From positions 104,587 through 168,586 of the forward strand of contig CAMDEF010000003.1 of assembly GCA_945895265.1 (NCBI GenBank): a DNA stretch of 64,000 nt, given 5' to 3'. The notes beneath the pieces were generated by a model that saw only the letters and a program-made list of their open reading frames with translations, made no database searches and was not told the DNA's origin. The stretch is from Bordetella parapertussis (lineage in GTDB: Bacteria > Pseudomonadota > Gammaproteobacteria > Burkholderiales > Burkholderiaceae_B). The translations under genes were made by a program, and so were the position numbers. Position 1 is the first letter of the stretch, and each line of letters begins with the position of its first letter. This document shows, one piece after another, positions 42,006-50,291 of this stretch.

Positions 42006-43610
42006 ATGTTTAATCTTAAATACGCTGCGCGTGCCTGCGCAGCATTAGGCTTTGTTGCCGCTTTTGTGCTGGCACAGCCCAGCCTCGCTCAAACTGCATC
42101 GCCGCCGGCGACCGCGGCCGATCTTGCTAAGCTTCAAGACACCATCCAGGCCATGCGCGTCTTGTACGAAAATCGTATCAACTCGCTTGAGCAAAAAATC
42201 ACGACATTGCAGCAACAAAATACCCAGTTGTCTCGCCAGCAAGGCGCTGCGCCTACAACCGGGCGTCCTGCGACAGCCTCTGCGACTGTTACTCCCGCTG
42301 CACCAACCTCAGCAAATACGAAAGCGATTACGAGTCCGATTCCAGTCGCGACGACTGCTGGCGCAAGCCCAAGCTCGGGCAGCGCTGTTGCTGGGGCTCC
42401 CGACCTTGGTCGTAACCCACCTTCATCCTTAGGCAGAGGAATCGTCCTACCAAAAATTGGGCCCGTCACGCCAGAAATTTCATTGATCATTGATGGTAAA
42501 TATTCTGCGCAAAGCCAAAATCCAGAAACTCTTGGTCGCGGCTTTATTCCCACCGGTAGCGAAAACATTCCGCGTGGCTTCTCTTTGGGCGAGTCCGAGC
42601 TAGCACTTGCCGGCACGGTAGATAATCTCTTTCGTGCTGAGGCACGTTTAGTCCTTGGACAAGACGGGCAAGACTTTAGTGTCGCTTTAGAAGAGGCATT
42701 TTTTGAGACGATCGCGATGCCGGGCGGTTTAAAAGTCAAGGCCGGTAAATTCTTCTCGAATGTGGGTTACTTGAACAACAAACACCCTCACGAATGGGAT
42801 TTCGTTGACTTGCCGCTTGCGTACAAGGCATTTTTTGGCGGGCAGCTTAACAATACGGGCGCTCAGGTTTCGTGGGTGGCACCTCTTGAAAATATGTACC
42901 TTCGGTTTGGGGCCGAACTCGGGCAAGGCATGACCTATCCCAACGGCAACAACTTTAACGAAAACAGACCAAGGCTGGGCACGATTTTTGCCAAACTCGG
43001 CGGCGACATTGGTACCGAGTCTTCATGGCTTGGTGGTTTGTCTTATGTCACCTCAAGCACCGGAGACCGTCCCAGACAATCTTTGCTGAACGAGACTGAT
43101 ACGTTCGAGTTCAACGGCACGACAGGTGTTCTGGTCGCTGATTTTGTGTACAAGTGGGCACCAAACGGTAACTCAAGTCGTCAGAGCTTCAAGCTTCAGG
43201 GCGAAGCCTTCTGGAATACCCAAAAAGGTTCAGCGTCAATTAATAGCCCGAACGAGTCTGTGTCTTGTGCAGCGCCTTGCTTTGGTAATGCCTACACCAA
43301 CACGCAAAGTGGTTTTTACGTGCAAGGCATTTATCAGTTCATGCCAAACTGGAGGGTCGGTTATCGCTTTGATCAGCTATTCGGTGGCAATTCGAATTAT
43401 GGATTTAGCGCTGGTACCTTAACTGGCACACCGCTCGAGTCTTACAACCCAATGCGTAACACTGTCATGGTGGATTGGGCTAACTCTGAATACTCAATGT
43501 TTAGGTTGCAGGTCGCACAAGACACGATGTACGGTCCGGGCAAAACCAATAATCAGGTCTTTTTGCAATACATCATGAGTCTCGGGGCCCATGGCGCGCA
43601 TCGTTTCTAA
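42006..43610 (+). CDS. Outer-membrane beta-barrel protein with coiled-coil N-terminus (zinc-cluster porin)
   Basis: 534 residues. Signal peptide ends QPSLAQ (about 29). A heptad-rich coiled coil follows (LAKLQDTIQAMRVLYENRINSLEQKITTLQQQN, about 40-73), then an Ala/Thr/Pro linker to about 135, then a barrel with alternating beta segments ending in a C-terminal Phe (GAHGAHRF), as outer-membrane proteins do. The coiled coil plus barrel layout resembles DcaP-type porins that trimerise. Its place between the Zur boxes and a ZnuA-like gene suggests it admits zinc or a zinc chelate. No TonB plug domain is present. Confidence 0.75.
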   Translation: MFNLKYAARACAALGFVAAFVLAQPSLAQTASPPATAADLAKLQDTIQAMRVLYENRINSLEQKITTLQQQNTQLSRQQGAAPTTGRPATASATVTPAAPTSANTKAITSPIPVATTAGASPSSGSAVAGAPDLGRNPPSSLGRGIVLPKIGPVTPEISLIIDGKYSAQSQNPETLGRGFIPTGSENIPRGFSLGESELALAGTVDNLFRAEARLVLGQDGQDFSVALEEAFFETIAMPGGLKVKAGKFFSNVGYLNNKHPHEWDFVDLPLAYKAFFGGQLNNTGAQVSWVAPLENMYLRFGAELGQGMTYPNGNNFNENRPRLGTIFAKLGGDIGTESSWLGGLSYVTSSTGDRPRQSLLNETDTFEFNGTTGVLVADFVYKWAPNGNSSRQSFKLQGEAFWNTQKGSASINSPNESVSCAAPCFGNAYTNTQSGFYVQGIYQFMPNWRVGYRFDQLFGGNSNYGFSAGTLTGTPLESYNPMRNTVMVDWANSEYSMFRLQVAQDTMYGPGKTNNQVFLQYIMSLGAHGAHRF

Positions 43611-43625
43611 ACTAAAGGAATCCGC

Positions 43626-44552
43626 ATGACTTTCTCTAACGCTTACCGTTGGTTGTCTTTAGCAATGCTCGCTTGCGCATTGTTGGTAGGTGCGCCTGTC
43701 CAGGCGCAACTTAACGTTTTCGCAACAGTGCCTGAGTGGGGGGCGTTGGCAGAAGAGCTGGGCGGAGACAAAATCAAAGTGTACGTGGCCACCAATGCTT
43801 TGCAAGACCCGCACCGTGTGCAAGCACGCCCCTCGCTGCTGGCACGCGCGCGTAGTGCGCAACTGCTGCTCGCGACCGGTGCGGACCTTGAAATCGGTTG
43901 GCTACCAATCTTGCAGCGCGACTCAGGCAATCCAAGGATCTTGCCGGGTGCGCCCGGCATGTTCGAGGCCAGTCAATACGTTCAGCTTCTAGGTATCCCC
44001 ACCTCGGTAGATAGAAGCATGGGCGATGTGCACGCGGCAGGTAATCCACACATTCAAACTGATCCGCGAAACTTTTTGCCGATTGCGCAGGCTTTGACCG
44101 AACGGTTGATCTTGCTTGACTCGGTCAACAGCAGTTTTTATCAAGACCGTTTACGAAGCTTTCTCTTTAAATGGCAAGCGAACATTGATCGCTGGGCAAC
44201 CATTGCTCTGCCTTTGCGAGGAGAAAAAATCTGGGTGAAACACGATGCTTACTTATACCTAAACGACTGGCTTGGCTTAGTTCAAGTCGGTGAGCTCGAG
44301 CCAACGCCAGGTGTAGATCCGTCGGTAGCTCATCTTGGTGCGGTGTTGCAAAGGCAAAGTCAGCTAAAAGGTCGCATGATTATTACGTCTGCCTACGCAG
44401 GCGATGCTGCCTCTAAATGGTTTAGCGAAAGAGCGACCATACCGCTCGTCGTGCTGCCCTTTACCGTTGGAGGCAATAAAGAGGCCTCAACGCTGGAGGC
44501 TTTTTTTGAAGACACAGTTGCGCGCCTTGTCAAAGCTGGTAACAAACGGTAA
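43626..44552 (+). CDS. ZnuA-like metal ABC solute-binding protein
   Basis: 308 residues; signal peptide ends GAPVQAQ. Cluster A-I features: VFATVPEWGALAEELGGDKIKVYVATNALQDPHRVQARPSLLARARSAQLL (about 31-81), where DPHRVQARPS replaces the usual DPHxxxxxPS, and HAAGNPHIQTDPRNFLPIAQAL with metal-binding His. No His-rich loop, unlike the second ZnuA at 50292. No ABC partner is adjacent, so it may share ZnuBC encoded at 48.6-50.3 kb or serve another permease. 16 bp after the porin gene. Confidence 0.82.
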   Translation: MTFSNAYRWLSLAMLACALLVGAPVQAQLNVFATVPEWGALAEELGGDKIKVYVATNALQDPHRVQARPSLLARARSAQLLLATGADLEIGWLPILQRDSGNPRILPGAPGMFEASQYVQLLGIPTSVDRSMGDVHAAGNPHIQTDPRNFLPIAQALTERLILLDSVNSSFYQDRLRSFLFKWQANIDRWATIALPLRGEKIWVKHDAYLYLNDWLGLVQVGELEPTPGVDPSVAHLGAVLQRQSQLKGRMIITSAYAGDAASKWFSERATIPLVVLPFTVGGNKEASTLEAFFEDTVARLVKAGNKR

Positions 44553-44578
44553 ACGATAGATTAAATGGACCAAATGTT

Positions 44579-45565
44579 ATGAAAATTCCAGTCACAATCC
44601 TTACAGGATTTCTAGGTAGTGGTAAGACCACATTATTAAAAAATATTTTGCAAGGCAATCACGGACATCGTATTGCGGTGATCGAAAATGAATTCGGTGA
44701 AGAGGGAATTGATAATGATTTGTTATTTAAGGACAGCGACGAGCAAATCGTTGAAATGAATAATGGTTGTATCTGCTGCACGGTGCGTGGCGATTTGGTG
44801 CGTATCTTAGGCGAGCTAGTCGAAAAAAAAGAAAAGGGTTCGATTTCTTTCGATCGAGTCGTCATCGAAACAACGGGGTTGGCGGATCCAGCACCTGTGG
44901 CACAAACCTTTTTTGTTGATGAAAGTGTGTCTGAAAAGTATTTACTTGATGCTATCGTTACGATGGTTGATTGCAAGCATGCTTCCCAGCAATTTGACGA
45001 GCATCACGAAGCGCAAGAGCAAGTTGGTTTTGCGGATCGAATATTGTTTACAAAAACCGATTTGATTGATCCGCTCGTTTTTGAAGCTTTGCGTCAACGT
45101 GTGCTGAAGATGAATCCTCGCGCTAAGATGGGAGTTGCGAAACACGGGGTATCAAGCGTTGATGACCTTTTTGATATTCGAGGATTTAATTTGAGTTCAA
45201 TTCTTGAGATTGAACCAGATTTTCTTACGGATGTTGATCACGAACACGATGATGACGTAACGTCTTTTGTATTTAGAGAATCGCGTCCGCTGCGACTCGA
45301 GCCGTTAGAAGACTTTATGGATGGTCTCGTTCAGATCTATGGCGTAAACTTAATGCGATACAAAGGGGTGCTGAATATTAGGGGGCAAGAGCGGCGCGTG
45401 GTATTTCAAGGTGTTCATATGTTGATGGGTTCAGAGCTTGGCTCTGCTTGGCGTCCCGGTGAAAAGCGCGAATCAAAGATGGTTTTTATTGGTAAAAATA
45501 TGCCTAAAGACAGTATCATGAGTGGTCTGTCTCAATGTGTCGAAAAAAAAGCGTCCGCAAAGTGA
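44579..45565 (+). CDS. CobW/COG0523 GTPase (zinc metallochaperone type)
   Basis: 328 residues. Walker A GFLGSGKTTLLKNIL (about 9-23); the CxCC metal motif is NGCICCTVRGDLVRIL (about 62-77); ETTGLADPAPVAQTF and FTKTDLID are the G motifs. A short acidic-His stretch DHEHDDD precedes the C-terminal domain. COG0523 proteins of zinc-regulated operons are thought to deliver zinc to client enzymes in starvation. The Zur-type operator and Zn genes around it support that subgroup over the cobalamin CobW. Base composition here is noticeably more AT-rich than in its neighbours. Confidence 0.9.
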   Translation: MKIPVTILTGFLGSGKTTLLKNILQGNHGHRIAVIENEFGEEGIDNDLLFKDSDEQIVEMNNGCICCTVRGDLVRILGELVEKKEKGSISFDRVVIETTGLADPAPVAQTFFVDESVSEKYLLDAIVTMVDCKHASQQFDEHHEAQEQVGFADRILFTKTDLIDPLVFEALRQRVLKMNPRAKMGVAKHGVSSVDDLFDIRGFNLSSILEIEPDFLTDVDHEHDDDVTSFVFRESRPLRLEPLEDFMDGLVQIYGVNLMRYKGVLNIRGQERRVVFQGVHMLMGSELGSAWRPGEKRESKMVFIGKNMPKDSIMSGLSQCVEKKASAK

Positions 45566-45624
45566 GAATAATAAGATTATGATCGTGGTGGTGTAGTCAC
45601 ACGTCAAATGAATCTGGATTTTCG

Positions 45625-46302
45625 ATGTTTTCTCTAAGCATTCGATGGTTGCGAAGTTTAACGGCTCTGCTCTTGTCTTTGTGTGCGGTGCAACATGCAC
45701 ATGCTCATCCTCATGTTTGGATCGAGGGGCACTTGACTCTTTTGTTTAATAGTCAGGGGCAGGTTACCGCCTTGCGGCACGCTTGGAAGTTTGATGAATT
45801 GTTTTCAACTTATGCGGTGCAAGGGATTACGCGTGAAAAAAACGGGGTGATACCTGCAGCTGAACTTCAAACCTTAACCGATCAGTGGATGCAAAATTTG
45901 GCTGATCCTGCCTCGCACTTTTTTACGGCAGTGTCGTACGGTGGCAAGGCTATCGCTATGCAAAAACCAGTGCAAGCGCAGTCGAACTTGGATACAACAA
46001 CGAATCAACTTATTCTGTCGTTTGAGTTACCCTTAAACGAGCCGCTCTCACTCAGCAAGCAGTCGCTCGAGGTCGATGTCAACGACCCTGGTTATTTTGT
46101 TGCGTTTGAGTACAAGGGTAGTCAGGTGCTTACGCTGAGCGAGGCGCCGTCCACCTGCCGGTATGCGCACATGCCTCCCCGACCACTCGACCCGAAAAGT
46201 CAACGGCAACTCGGCGCGTTGACTCCCGATCAAAAAGAGTTACCAGAGCATTTGCGACAGCTTGTGCGTCAACTGTCGCATCAATTTAAAGTGACCTGTT
46301 GA
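45625..46302 (+). CDS. DUF1007 family periplasmic protein
   Basis: 225 residues. Signal peptide then the hallmark HAHAHPHVWIEGHLTLLF (about 24-41) right at the predicted mature N-terminus. DUF1007 proteins are commonly encoded beside NicO/HupE-type metal transporters and are thought to act with them in the periplasm, the N-terminal His cluster offering a metal site. It ends 7 bp before the NicO-type gene, a conserved pairing. Function is not established. Confidence 0.85.
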   Translation: MFSLSIRWLRSLTALLLSLCAVQHAHAHPHVWIEGHLTLLFNSQGQVTALRHAWKFDELFSTYAVQGITREKNGVIPAAELQTLTDQWMQNLADPASHFFTAVSYGGKAIAMQKPVQAQSNLDTTTNQLILSFELPLNEPLSLSKQSLEVDVNDPGYFVAFEYKGSQVLTLSEAPSTCRYAHMPPRPLDPKSQRQLGALTPDQKELPEHLRQLVRQLSHQFKVTC

Positions 46303-46309
46303 GCACGCG

Positions 46310-47524
46310 ATGTCTTTAATCAGTTCTCTGCGGTCTCGCGTTTTTCTGGCGCCCGTCCTAGTTGCGCTTGGCGTTGCTCTTTTGGGGCTGTCGGCTGATT
46401 TGCTGGCCGTCACCAGCCACCCCTTTGCGATAGCCGAACAGCGTTTGAGCACTAGCTCGACAGGTTGGTTTGCTGATTTTTTTGCGCAAATGGCGATGTG
46501 GCAATCGCACTTTTATCGACAACTCACTGGCGCCGTTCGTGCCTGGCAGCAAGATGGGTGGGCGGCTTGGTTGTTACTCGGCTTGTCTTTTGCTTACGGT
46601 GTGTTTCACGCACTTGGCCCTGGGCACGGCAAAGCGGTGTTAACCGCCTATGTGTTGGCAAATCGTGAAACCGTCAAAAACGGTGCGATCTTGGCGTTGT
46701 TATCGGCCTTGTTGCAGGCGCTTGTGGCGATCTCGTTAGTCGGTATTGCCGCCGGGGTGCTGAATGTATCCGGGCTTGCATTAACTCGGGCAACTTGGTG
46801 GCTTGAGATCGCCTCGTACGCCATGATGGTGGCGCTCGGCGCCTGGCTCGTATTTCGGCAGATGATTCGGCCTGTCTGGCGCTGGCTCACTCAGCGACTG
46901 GCTCGTGCCTCAGCAGCATCCGTAAAGAACGATGCCTCTCATTCTGCCCAGAGCAAGTCTCAGGCCAATCATGCTCATCACGATCATCACGATCATCACC
47001 ATCATCACGATCATCACGATCATCACCATCATCACGGTCATCACGATCATCACCATGATCACGCTCACTGCGCACATCCTGCACATCGTGAGTCTGGCGC
47101 GACCGAGCTTGCAACGCGATTGCAACCTCAGGACGCGCATCAGCACGATGAGCACTGCGGACATTTGCATGCACCTGATCCGGCGCTGTTGACAGGGCGC
47201 TTGACTTGGTCCAAGGCAAGTTCAGCGATTTTGGCAGTTGGATTACGCCCGTGCACCGGTGCTATTTTTGTGTTGGTCTTTGCGCTGGCACAAGGTTTTT
47301 TTATCGCTGGGGTTGCAGCAGCGCTAGCGATGGGTTTGGGAACAGGGCTCACGGTGGCTGCGCTGACGACAGCGTCACTTTGGCTGAAGCTGGCCACGGT
47401 CAGTGTCGTCGGTGGTCAACAGCGTCTGGTTGGTCGGTGGCTACTGCTGGTGGTGCAGGGGCTGGCGTCGGTTGCCTTATTGACGCTAGGGATTTTGTTG
47501 TTCGGTGCTGCGCTTAACGCCTAG
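46310..47524 (+). CDS. NicO/RcnA-type metal transporter with His-rich loop
   Basis: 404 residues with about six to seven membrane helices. Family motifs: FHALGPGHGKAVLTAYVLANRETVKNGAIL (about 101-130) and GLRPCTGAIFVLVFALAQGFFIAG (about 306-329). Between helices lies a cytoplasmic or periplasmic loop of about 65 residues packed with His and Asp (HDHHHHHDHHDHH and similar, about 223-258). Family members move nickel or cobalt; next to zinc genes this one may move zinc, but direction (import or export) cannot be read. Paired with DUF1007. Followed by 41-bp repeats in the convergent gap. Confidence 0.87.
   Translation: MSLISSLRSRVFLAPVLVALGVALLGLSADLLAVTSHPFAIAEQRLSTSSTGWFADFFAQMAMWQSHFYRQLTGAVRAWQQDGWAAWLLLGLSFAYGVFHALGPGHGKAVLTAYVLANRETVKNGAILALLSALLQALVAISLVGIAAGVLNVSGLALTRATWWLEIASYAMMVALGAWLVFRQMIRPVWRWLTQRLARASAASVKNDASHSAQSKSQANHAHHDHHDHHHHHDHHDHHHHHGHHDHHHDHAHCAHPAHRESGATELATRLQPQDAHQHDEHCGHLHAPDPALLTGRLTWSKASSAILAVGLRPCTGAIFVLVFALAQGFFIAGVAAALAMGLGTGLTVAALTTASLWLKLATVSVVGGQQRLVGRWLLLVVQGLASVALLTLGILLFGAALNA
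46974..47068. repeat. His/Asp codon repeat tract inside the NicO-type gene
   Basis: CATCACGAT and CATCACCAT triplet units alternate for about 95 bp, encoding the His-rich loop. Open frames appear in other frames and on the other strand as by-products. Likely prone to in-frame length change. Confidence 0.85.
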
Positions 47525-47537
47525 TGTGTCATCGAGT

Positions 47538-47742
47538 CGACCACTCATCCGTCAACTCAGCGCTAGTAGTTTTTGTTGCGACCACTCATCTGGTAACTCA
47601 GTGCTAGTAGTTTTTGCTGCGACCACTCATCCGGCAACACAGTGCCAGTAGTTTTTGCAGCGACCACTCATCCGGCAGCGCAGCGCCAGTAGTTTTTGCA
47701 GCGACCACTCATCCGGCAGCGCAGCGTCAACAGTTTTTGCAG
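47538..47742. repeat. Five 41-bp tandem repeats derived from the 3' end of zur
   Basis: Units begin at 47538, 47579, 47620, 47661 and 47702 (CGACCACTCATC...), each 41 bp. They fill the gap between the convergent NicO-type gene and zur, and the fifth overlaps the last codons of zur. On the minus strand each unit starts GTCGCTGCAAAAACT, the same bases that encode the RCKN of the Zur C-terminus; in the four outer copies TGTTGA has become TACTGG or similar, removing the stop. Units decay with distance from zur. No spacers, so this is not CRISPR. Confidence 0.95.
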
Positions 47743-48092
47743 CGACCGTACAAGGTCAAGTCGTGATCTTCTATAGTAAAACCCTTTGGTGCAAGGGCGG
47801 CCAAATCGGTTGGGCACGAGTGAATGTCAAACACTTTTTGACATGTTTTGCACTGAAAGTGGTGATGATGCCCGTGACCAGAGAGTTCAAAGCGAGGGTT
47901 TTCGCCGGGCAAGACAACTTGCCGAAGCAAGCCCTCGTCAACCATCGTTTTTAAATTTCTGTAGATCGTTGCGATGCCGATGCGCGGCACAGCCTCACAC
48001 GCTAGCTCGAGCACCTCAAGCGCCAGTAAAGGGCGTCCCGCGCGCTTTAAAGCATCGTGGATAGCAGAGCGTTGAATCGTTGATCTTTCCAT
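47727..48092 (-). CDS. zur: Fur-family repressor, probable zinc uptake regulator Zur
   Basis: 121 residues, short for the family. The winged helix covers about 1-75 (IQRSAIHDALKRAGRPLLALEVLELA; GIATIYRNLKTMVDEGLLRQV). The dimer domain has HGHHHHFQCKTC (about 72-83) and the C-terminal CKNC, giving the C-x2-C pairs of the structural zinc site. Identity as Zur rather than Fur is inferred from position: it is flanked on both sides by zinc-transport operons and its promoter region has the TGATA-N6-TATCA operator that recurs before the other zinc operon. Divergent from the His-rich small protein and znuCBA. Confidence 0.85.
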   Translation of the reverse strand: MERSTIQRSAIHDALKRAGRPLLALEVLELACEAVPRIGIATIYRNLKTMVDEGLLRQVVLPGENPRFELSGHGHHHHFQCKTCQKVFDIHSCPTDLAALAPKGFTIEDHDLTLYGRCKNC

Positions 48093-48205
48093 GAGCCTTT
48101 CTTGAAGAACAAACGCGACACCAGGTCAGCGCCGGCGACTGTCGGCAGGGCAATGCGCTGCGGCTACGACGAAAATTAACACAGACGCGGCAAAGTGCGT
48201 GCATC

Positions 48206-48231
48206 GATAATGATATTGTATTATCATTATC
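48206..48231. promoter_or_regulatory. Zur-type operator between zur and znuCBA
   Basis: A 26-bp palindrome: arms GATAATGATA and TATCATTATC around TTGTAT. Its core TGATATTGTATTATCA (48211-48226) fits the same TGATA-N6-TATCA pattern as the two boxes at 41400-41436. It lies 114 bp before zur and 71 bp before the plus-strand gene and could control both directions. Confidence 0.8.
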
Positions 48232-48301
48232 CAAGATTGCGCAAATTTTTACCGAACGTAATGCGCATCCTCAACCCTAATGACTCAGATTATCCTGCTT
48301 T

Positions 48302-48619
48302 ATGCCCCTGGCCTCAGCACACGCCTCTCTAACGAATGAACCCCCCAGCCAAGCACTTGGGCGGCAACCTGACGCAGCGCATGCGCATCAGACGGTCGAG
48401 CAGCACGCTCATGATAAGAGTCAGGGTCAGCCAGCGTTTCACGCCCATGGCGATGCGCACGATCATTCGGTGCCGCACACTCATGGCCCACGCCCAAGTG
48501 GCTCGCGAGTCGAAGTCAGCCCCGTTTTAGTTGGGGTTGGCGTAAGGGTCTTGGCGGTGTGCGCCCTGCTGAGTCTGTTGTGGTTAGCTATTTTCTGGGC
48601 GTTCGTTGGTAATGTCTGA
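48302..48619 (+). CDS. Small His-rich single-span membrane protein, first gene of the znu operon
   Basis: 105 residues. Residues 1-70 are polar with about 13 His, often as HAH, HDH or HTH (AHAHQTVEQHAHDKS, HAHGDAHDHSVPHTHG). One membrane helix follows at about 76-102, near the C-terminus. Probably anchored with the His-rich part on one face of the inner membrane, where it could collect zinc for ZnuBC. I do not recognise a family. It starts 71 bp after the Zur-type operator, and its end overlaps the znuC start by 8 nt, so it is coupled to the transporter. Confidence 0.7.
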   Translation: MPLASAHASLTNEPPSQALGRQPDAAHAHQTVEQHAHDKSQGQPAFHAHGDAHDHSVPHTHGPRPSGSRVEVSPVLVGVGVRVLAVCALLSLLWLAIFWAFVGNV

Positions 48620-49397
48620 TCATCGTTCGACCCGACTCACGCCTGAAGCGATCGAGATTCAGAATCTTACGCTTGCCTATCAAGGGCACCCTGCGGTGCA
48701 TCACGTGACGGGGCGTTTTCTGCCTGGCTCACTCACCGCGATCGTGGGCCCAAATGGCGCCGGGAAAAGCACACTGCTCGGTGCGCTCTCTGGTCAACTT
48801 CAGGCCGCAGAGGGGTCAATTCACTTTGGACGCGCCAAAAAGTGTGAATTGGCCTATCTTCCACAGCAATCCTCAATTGACCGAGAGTTTCCGATTCGTG
48901 TGGTAGATGTTGTGTTGCTCGGGGCTTGGCGCGAGCTAAAAAGCTTTAATCGCGTCACAGCACTGATGCGCGTGCATGCCACTGAAGCCTTGGCTGCGGT
49001 AGGTCTGGTTGGGTTTGAACGTCGCTTGATCGGTGAACTGTCCGTTGGCCAACTGCAGCGGGTGTTGTTTGCCCGGTTACTGATGCAAGACGCACCAATC
49101 ATTTTGCTTGACGAGCCTTTCAATGCACTGGATACGCTTACTGCAGATGACTTATTGCAAGTTGTGCTGACTTGGCATCGACAGGCGCGCACGGTTATCG
49201 CCGTGTTGCACGACATGAATATGGTTCTCGCACATTTTCCACAAACACTGTTATTGGCACGCGAAGTCATTGCCTGGGGCGATAGCGCGCAAGCACTCGC
49301 ACCTGAAAACCTCGCGCGAGCTCGACAAACGTCTGAATATTGGGATGAGCGGGCACCCTGGTGCGCGCGGCCCAGTGATGTGGGGATGGTGCGCTGA
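48612..49397 (+). CDS. znuC: Zinc ABC transporter ATP-binding protein
   Basis: 261 residues from the ATG at 48612; a TTG six bases earlier is less likely. Walker A GPNGAGKSTLLGALSG (about 42-57), Q-loop YLPQQSSIDREFP, ABC signature LSVGQLQRVLFARLLM (about 147-162), Walker B IILLDEPFNALD, H-loop VLHDMN. Energises import of zinc with ZnuB. The stop overlaps the znuB ATG by one base. The Mn-transport family is similar, but zinc is favoured by zur and the His-rich ZnuA. Confidence 0.9.
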   Translation: MSDHRSTRLTPEAIEIQNLTLAYQGHPAVHHVTGRFLPGSLTAIVGPNGAGKSTLLGALSGQLQAAEGSIHFGRAKKCELAYLPQQSSIDREFPIRVVDVVLLGAWRELKSFNRVTALMRVHATEALAAVGLVGFERRLIGELSVGQLQRVLFARLLMQDAPIILLDEPFNALDTLTADDLLQVVLTWHRQARTVIAVLHDMNMVLAHFPQTLLLAREVIAWGDSAQALAPENLARARQTSEYWDERAPWCARPSDVGMVR

Positions 49398-50290
49398 TGG
49401 TGTTTGATTGGTTTGTATTGGCGTATGCGTGGTTCTTTCAGCCTTTCGTTGAGTATGACTTTATGCGACGCGCGCTGGTGGCTTGCCTTGCCATTGGCTT
49501 GGCTTGTGGGCCGATCGGTACCATTCTCGTCTTGCGGCGTATGAGTTTGGCGGGTGATGCCATTGCGCATGCAGTGTTGCCAGGTGCTGCGGTCGGCTTT
49601 ATATTTTTTGGCCTGTCGTTACCCGCGATGACCATTGGCAGTTTTGTTGCAGCCGCGCTCATGGCCTTGCTTGCTGCTGCGGTCACGCGCTGGACCGCAC
49701 AGAAAGAGGATGCTAGTTTTGCCTCGTTCTATCTTATTACGTTAGCACTCGGCGTGATGCTGATTGCAACGTCTGATAGTAAGGTCGATTTGCTTCACTT
49801 TCTGTTTGGCAGCGTGCTAGCAATAGACGGCGAGTCGCTGTTGCTCATCGGCGGCGCGTCAAGCCTGACTCTGCTCGGCCTCGCAGTCATTTGGCGCCCG
49901 TTGATTGTTGAGTGTTTCGATCCTGTTTTTTTACGCTCGGTCGGTGGGCGAGGTGGCTTAGTGCATCAACTCTTTATGTTGATGGTGGTACTGACCTTGG
50001 TATCTGCCTTTCAAGCGTTAGGCACACTCATGGCCGTGGGCTTGCTGATGTTGCCTGCGACAGCTGCGCGGTTTTGGTGTGCCGGTGTTGTGGCCAGAGC
50101 GCTGCTGGCTGCTGGGTTTGGTGCATTAAGCGGAGCAGCTGGGCTGTTGATTTCATACCACGCTAACGTACCTCCAGGTCCTGCAATTGTTTTGTTTGCC
50201 GGAGGGCTGTATTTGCTCTCGCTTTGTCTGGGTGTACGCGAGAGCCTGCGCCTGGTGTGGTTTCCCGCTCATCAACATAAAGAGGCTTAA
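49397..50290 (+). CDS. znuB: Zinc ABC transporter permease
   Basis: 297 residues, ABC-3 family, about eight membrane helices. RRALVACLAIGLACGPIGTILVLRRMSLAGDAIAHAVLPGAAVGF (about 24-68) is the family's N-terminal signature; ALGTLMAVGLLMLPATAARFW is the conserved later block. Forms the membrane channel for zinc with ZnuC. Its stop lies one base before the znuA ATG. Confidence 0.92.
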   Translation: MVFDWFVLAYAWFFQPFVEYDFMRRALVACLAIGLACGPIGTILVLRRMSLAGDAIAHAVLPGAAVGFIFFGLSLPAMTIGSFVAAALMALLAAAVTRWTAQKEDASFASFYLITLALGVMLIATSDSKVDLLHFLFGSVLAIDGESLLLIGGASSLTLLGLAVIWRPLIVECFDPVFLRSVGGRGGLVHQLFMLMVVLTLVSAFQALGTLMAVGLLMLPATAARFWCAGVVARALLAAGFGALSGAAGLLISYHANVPPGPAIVLFAGGLYLLSLCLGVRESLRLVWFPAHQHKEA

Positions 50291-50291
50291 G

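Noticed and set aside
46910..47219. Open frames opposite or out of phase with the His-rich loop
   Set aside because: Low-complexity shadows of the CATCAC repeats inside the NicO-type gene.
47538..47742. CRISPR array
   Set aside because: Units are contiguous 41-bp direct repeats without unique spacers, they match the zur 3' end, and no cas gene is present.
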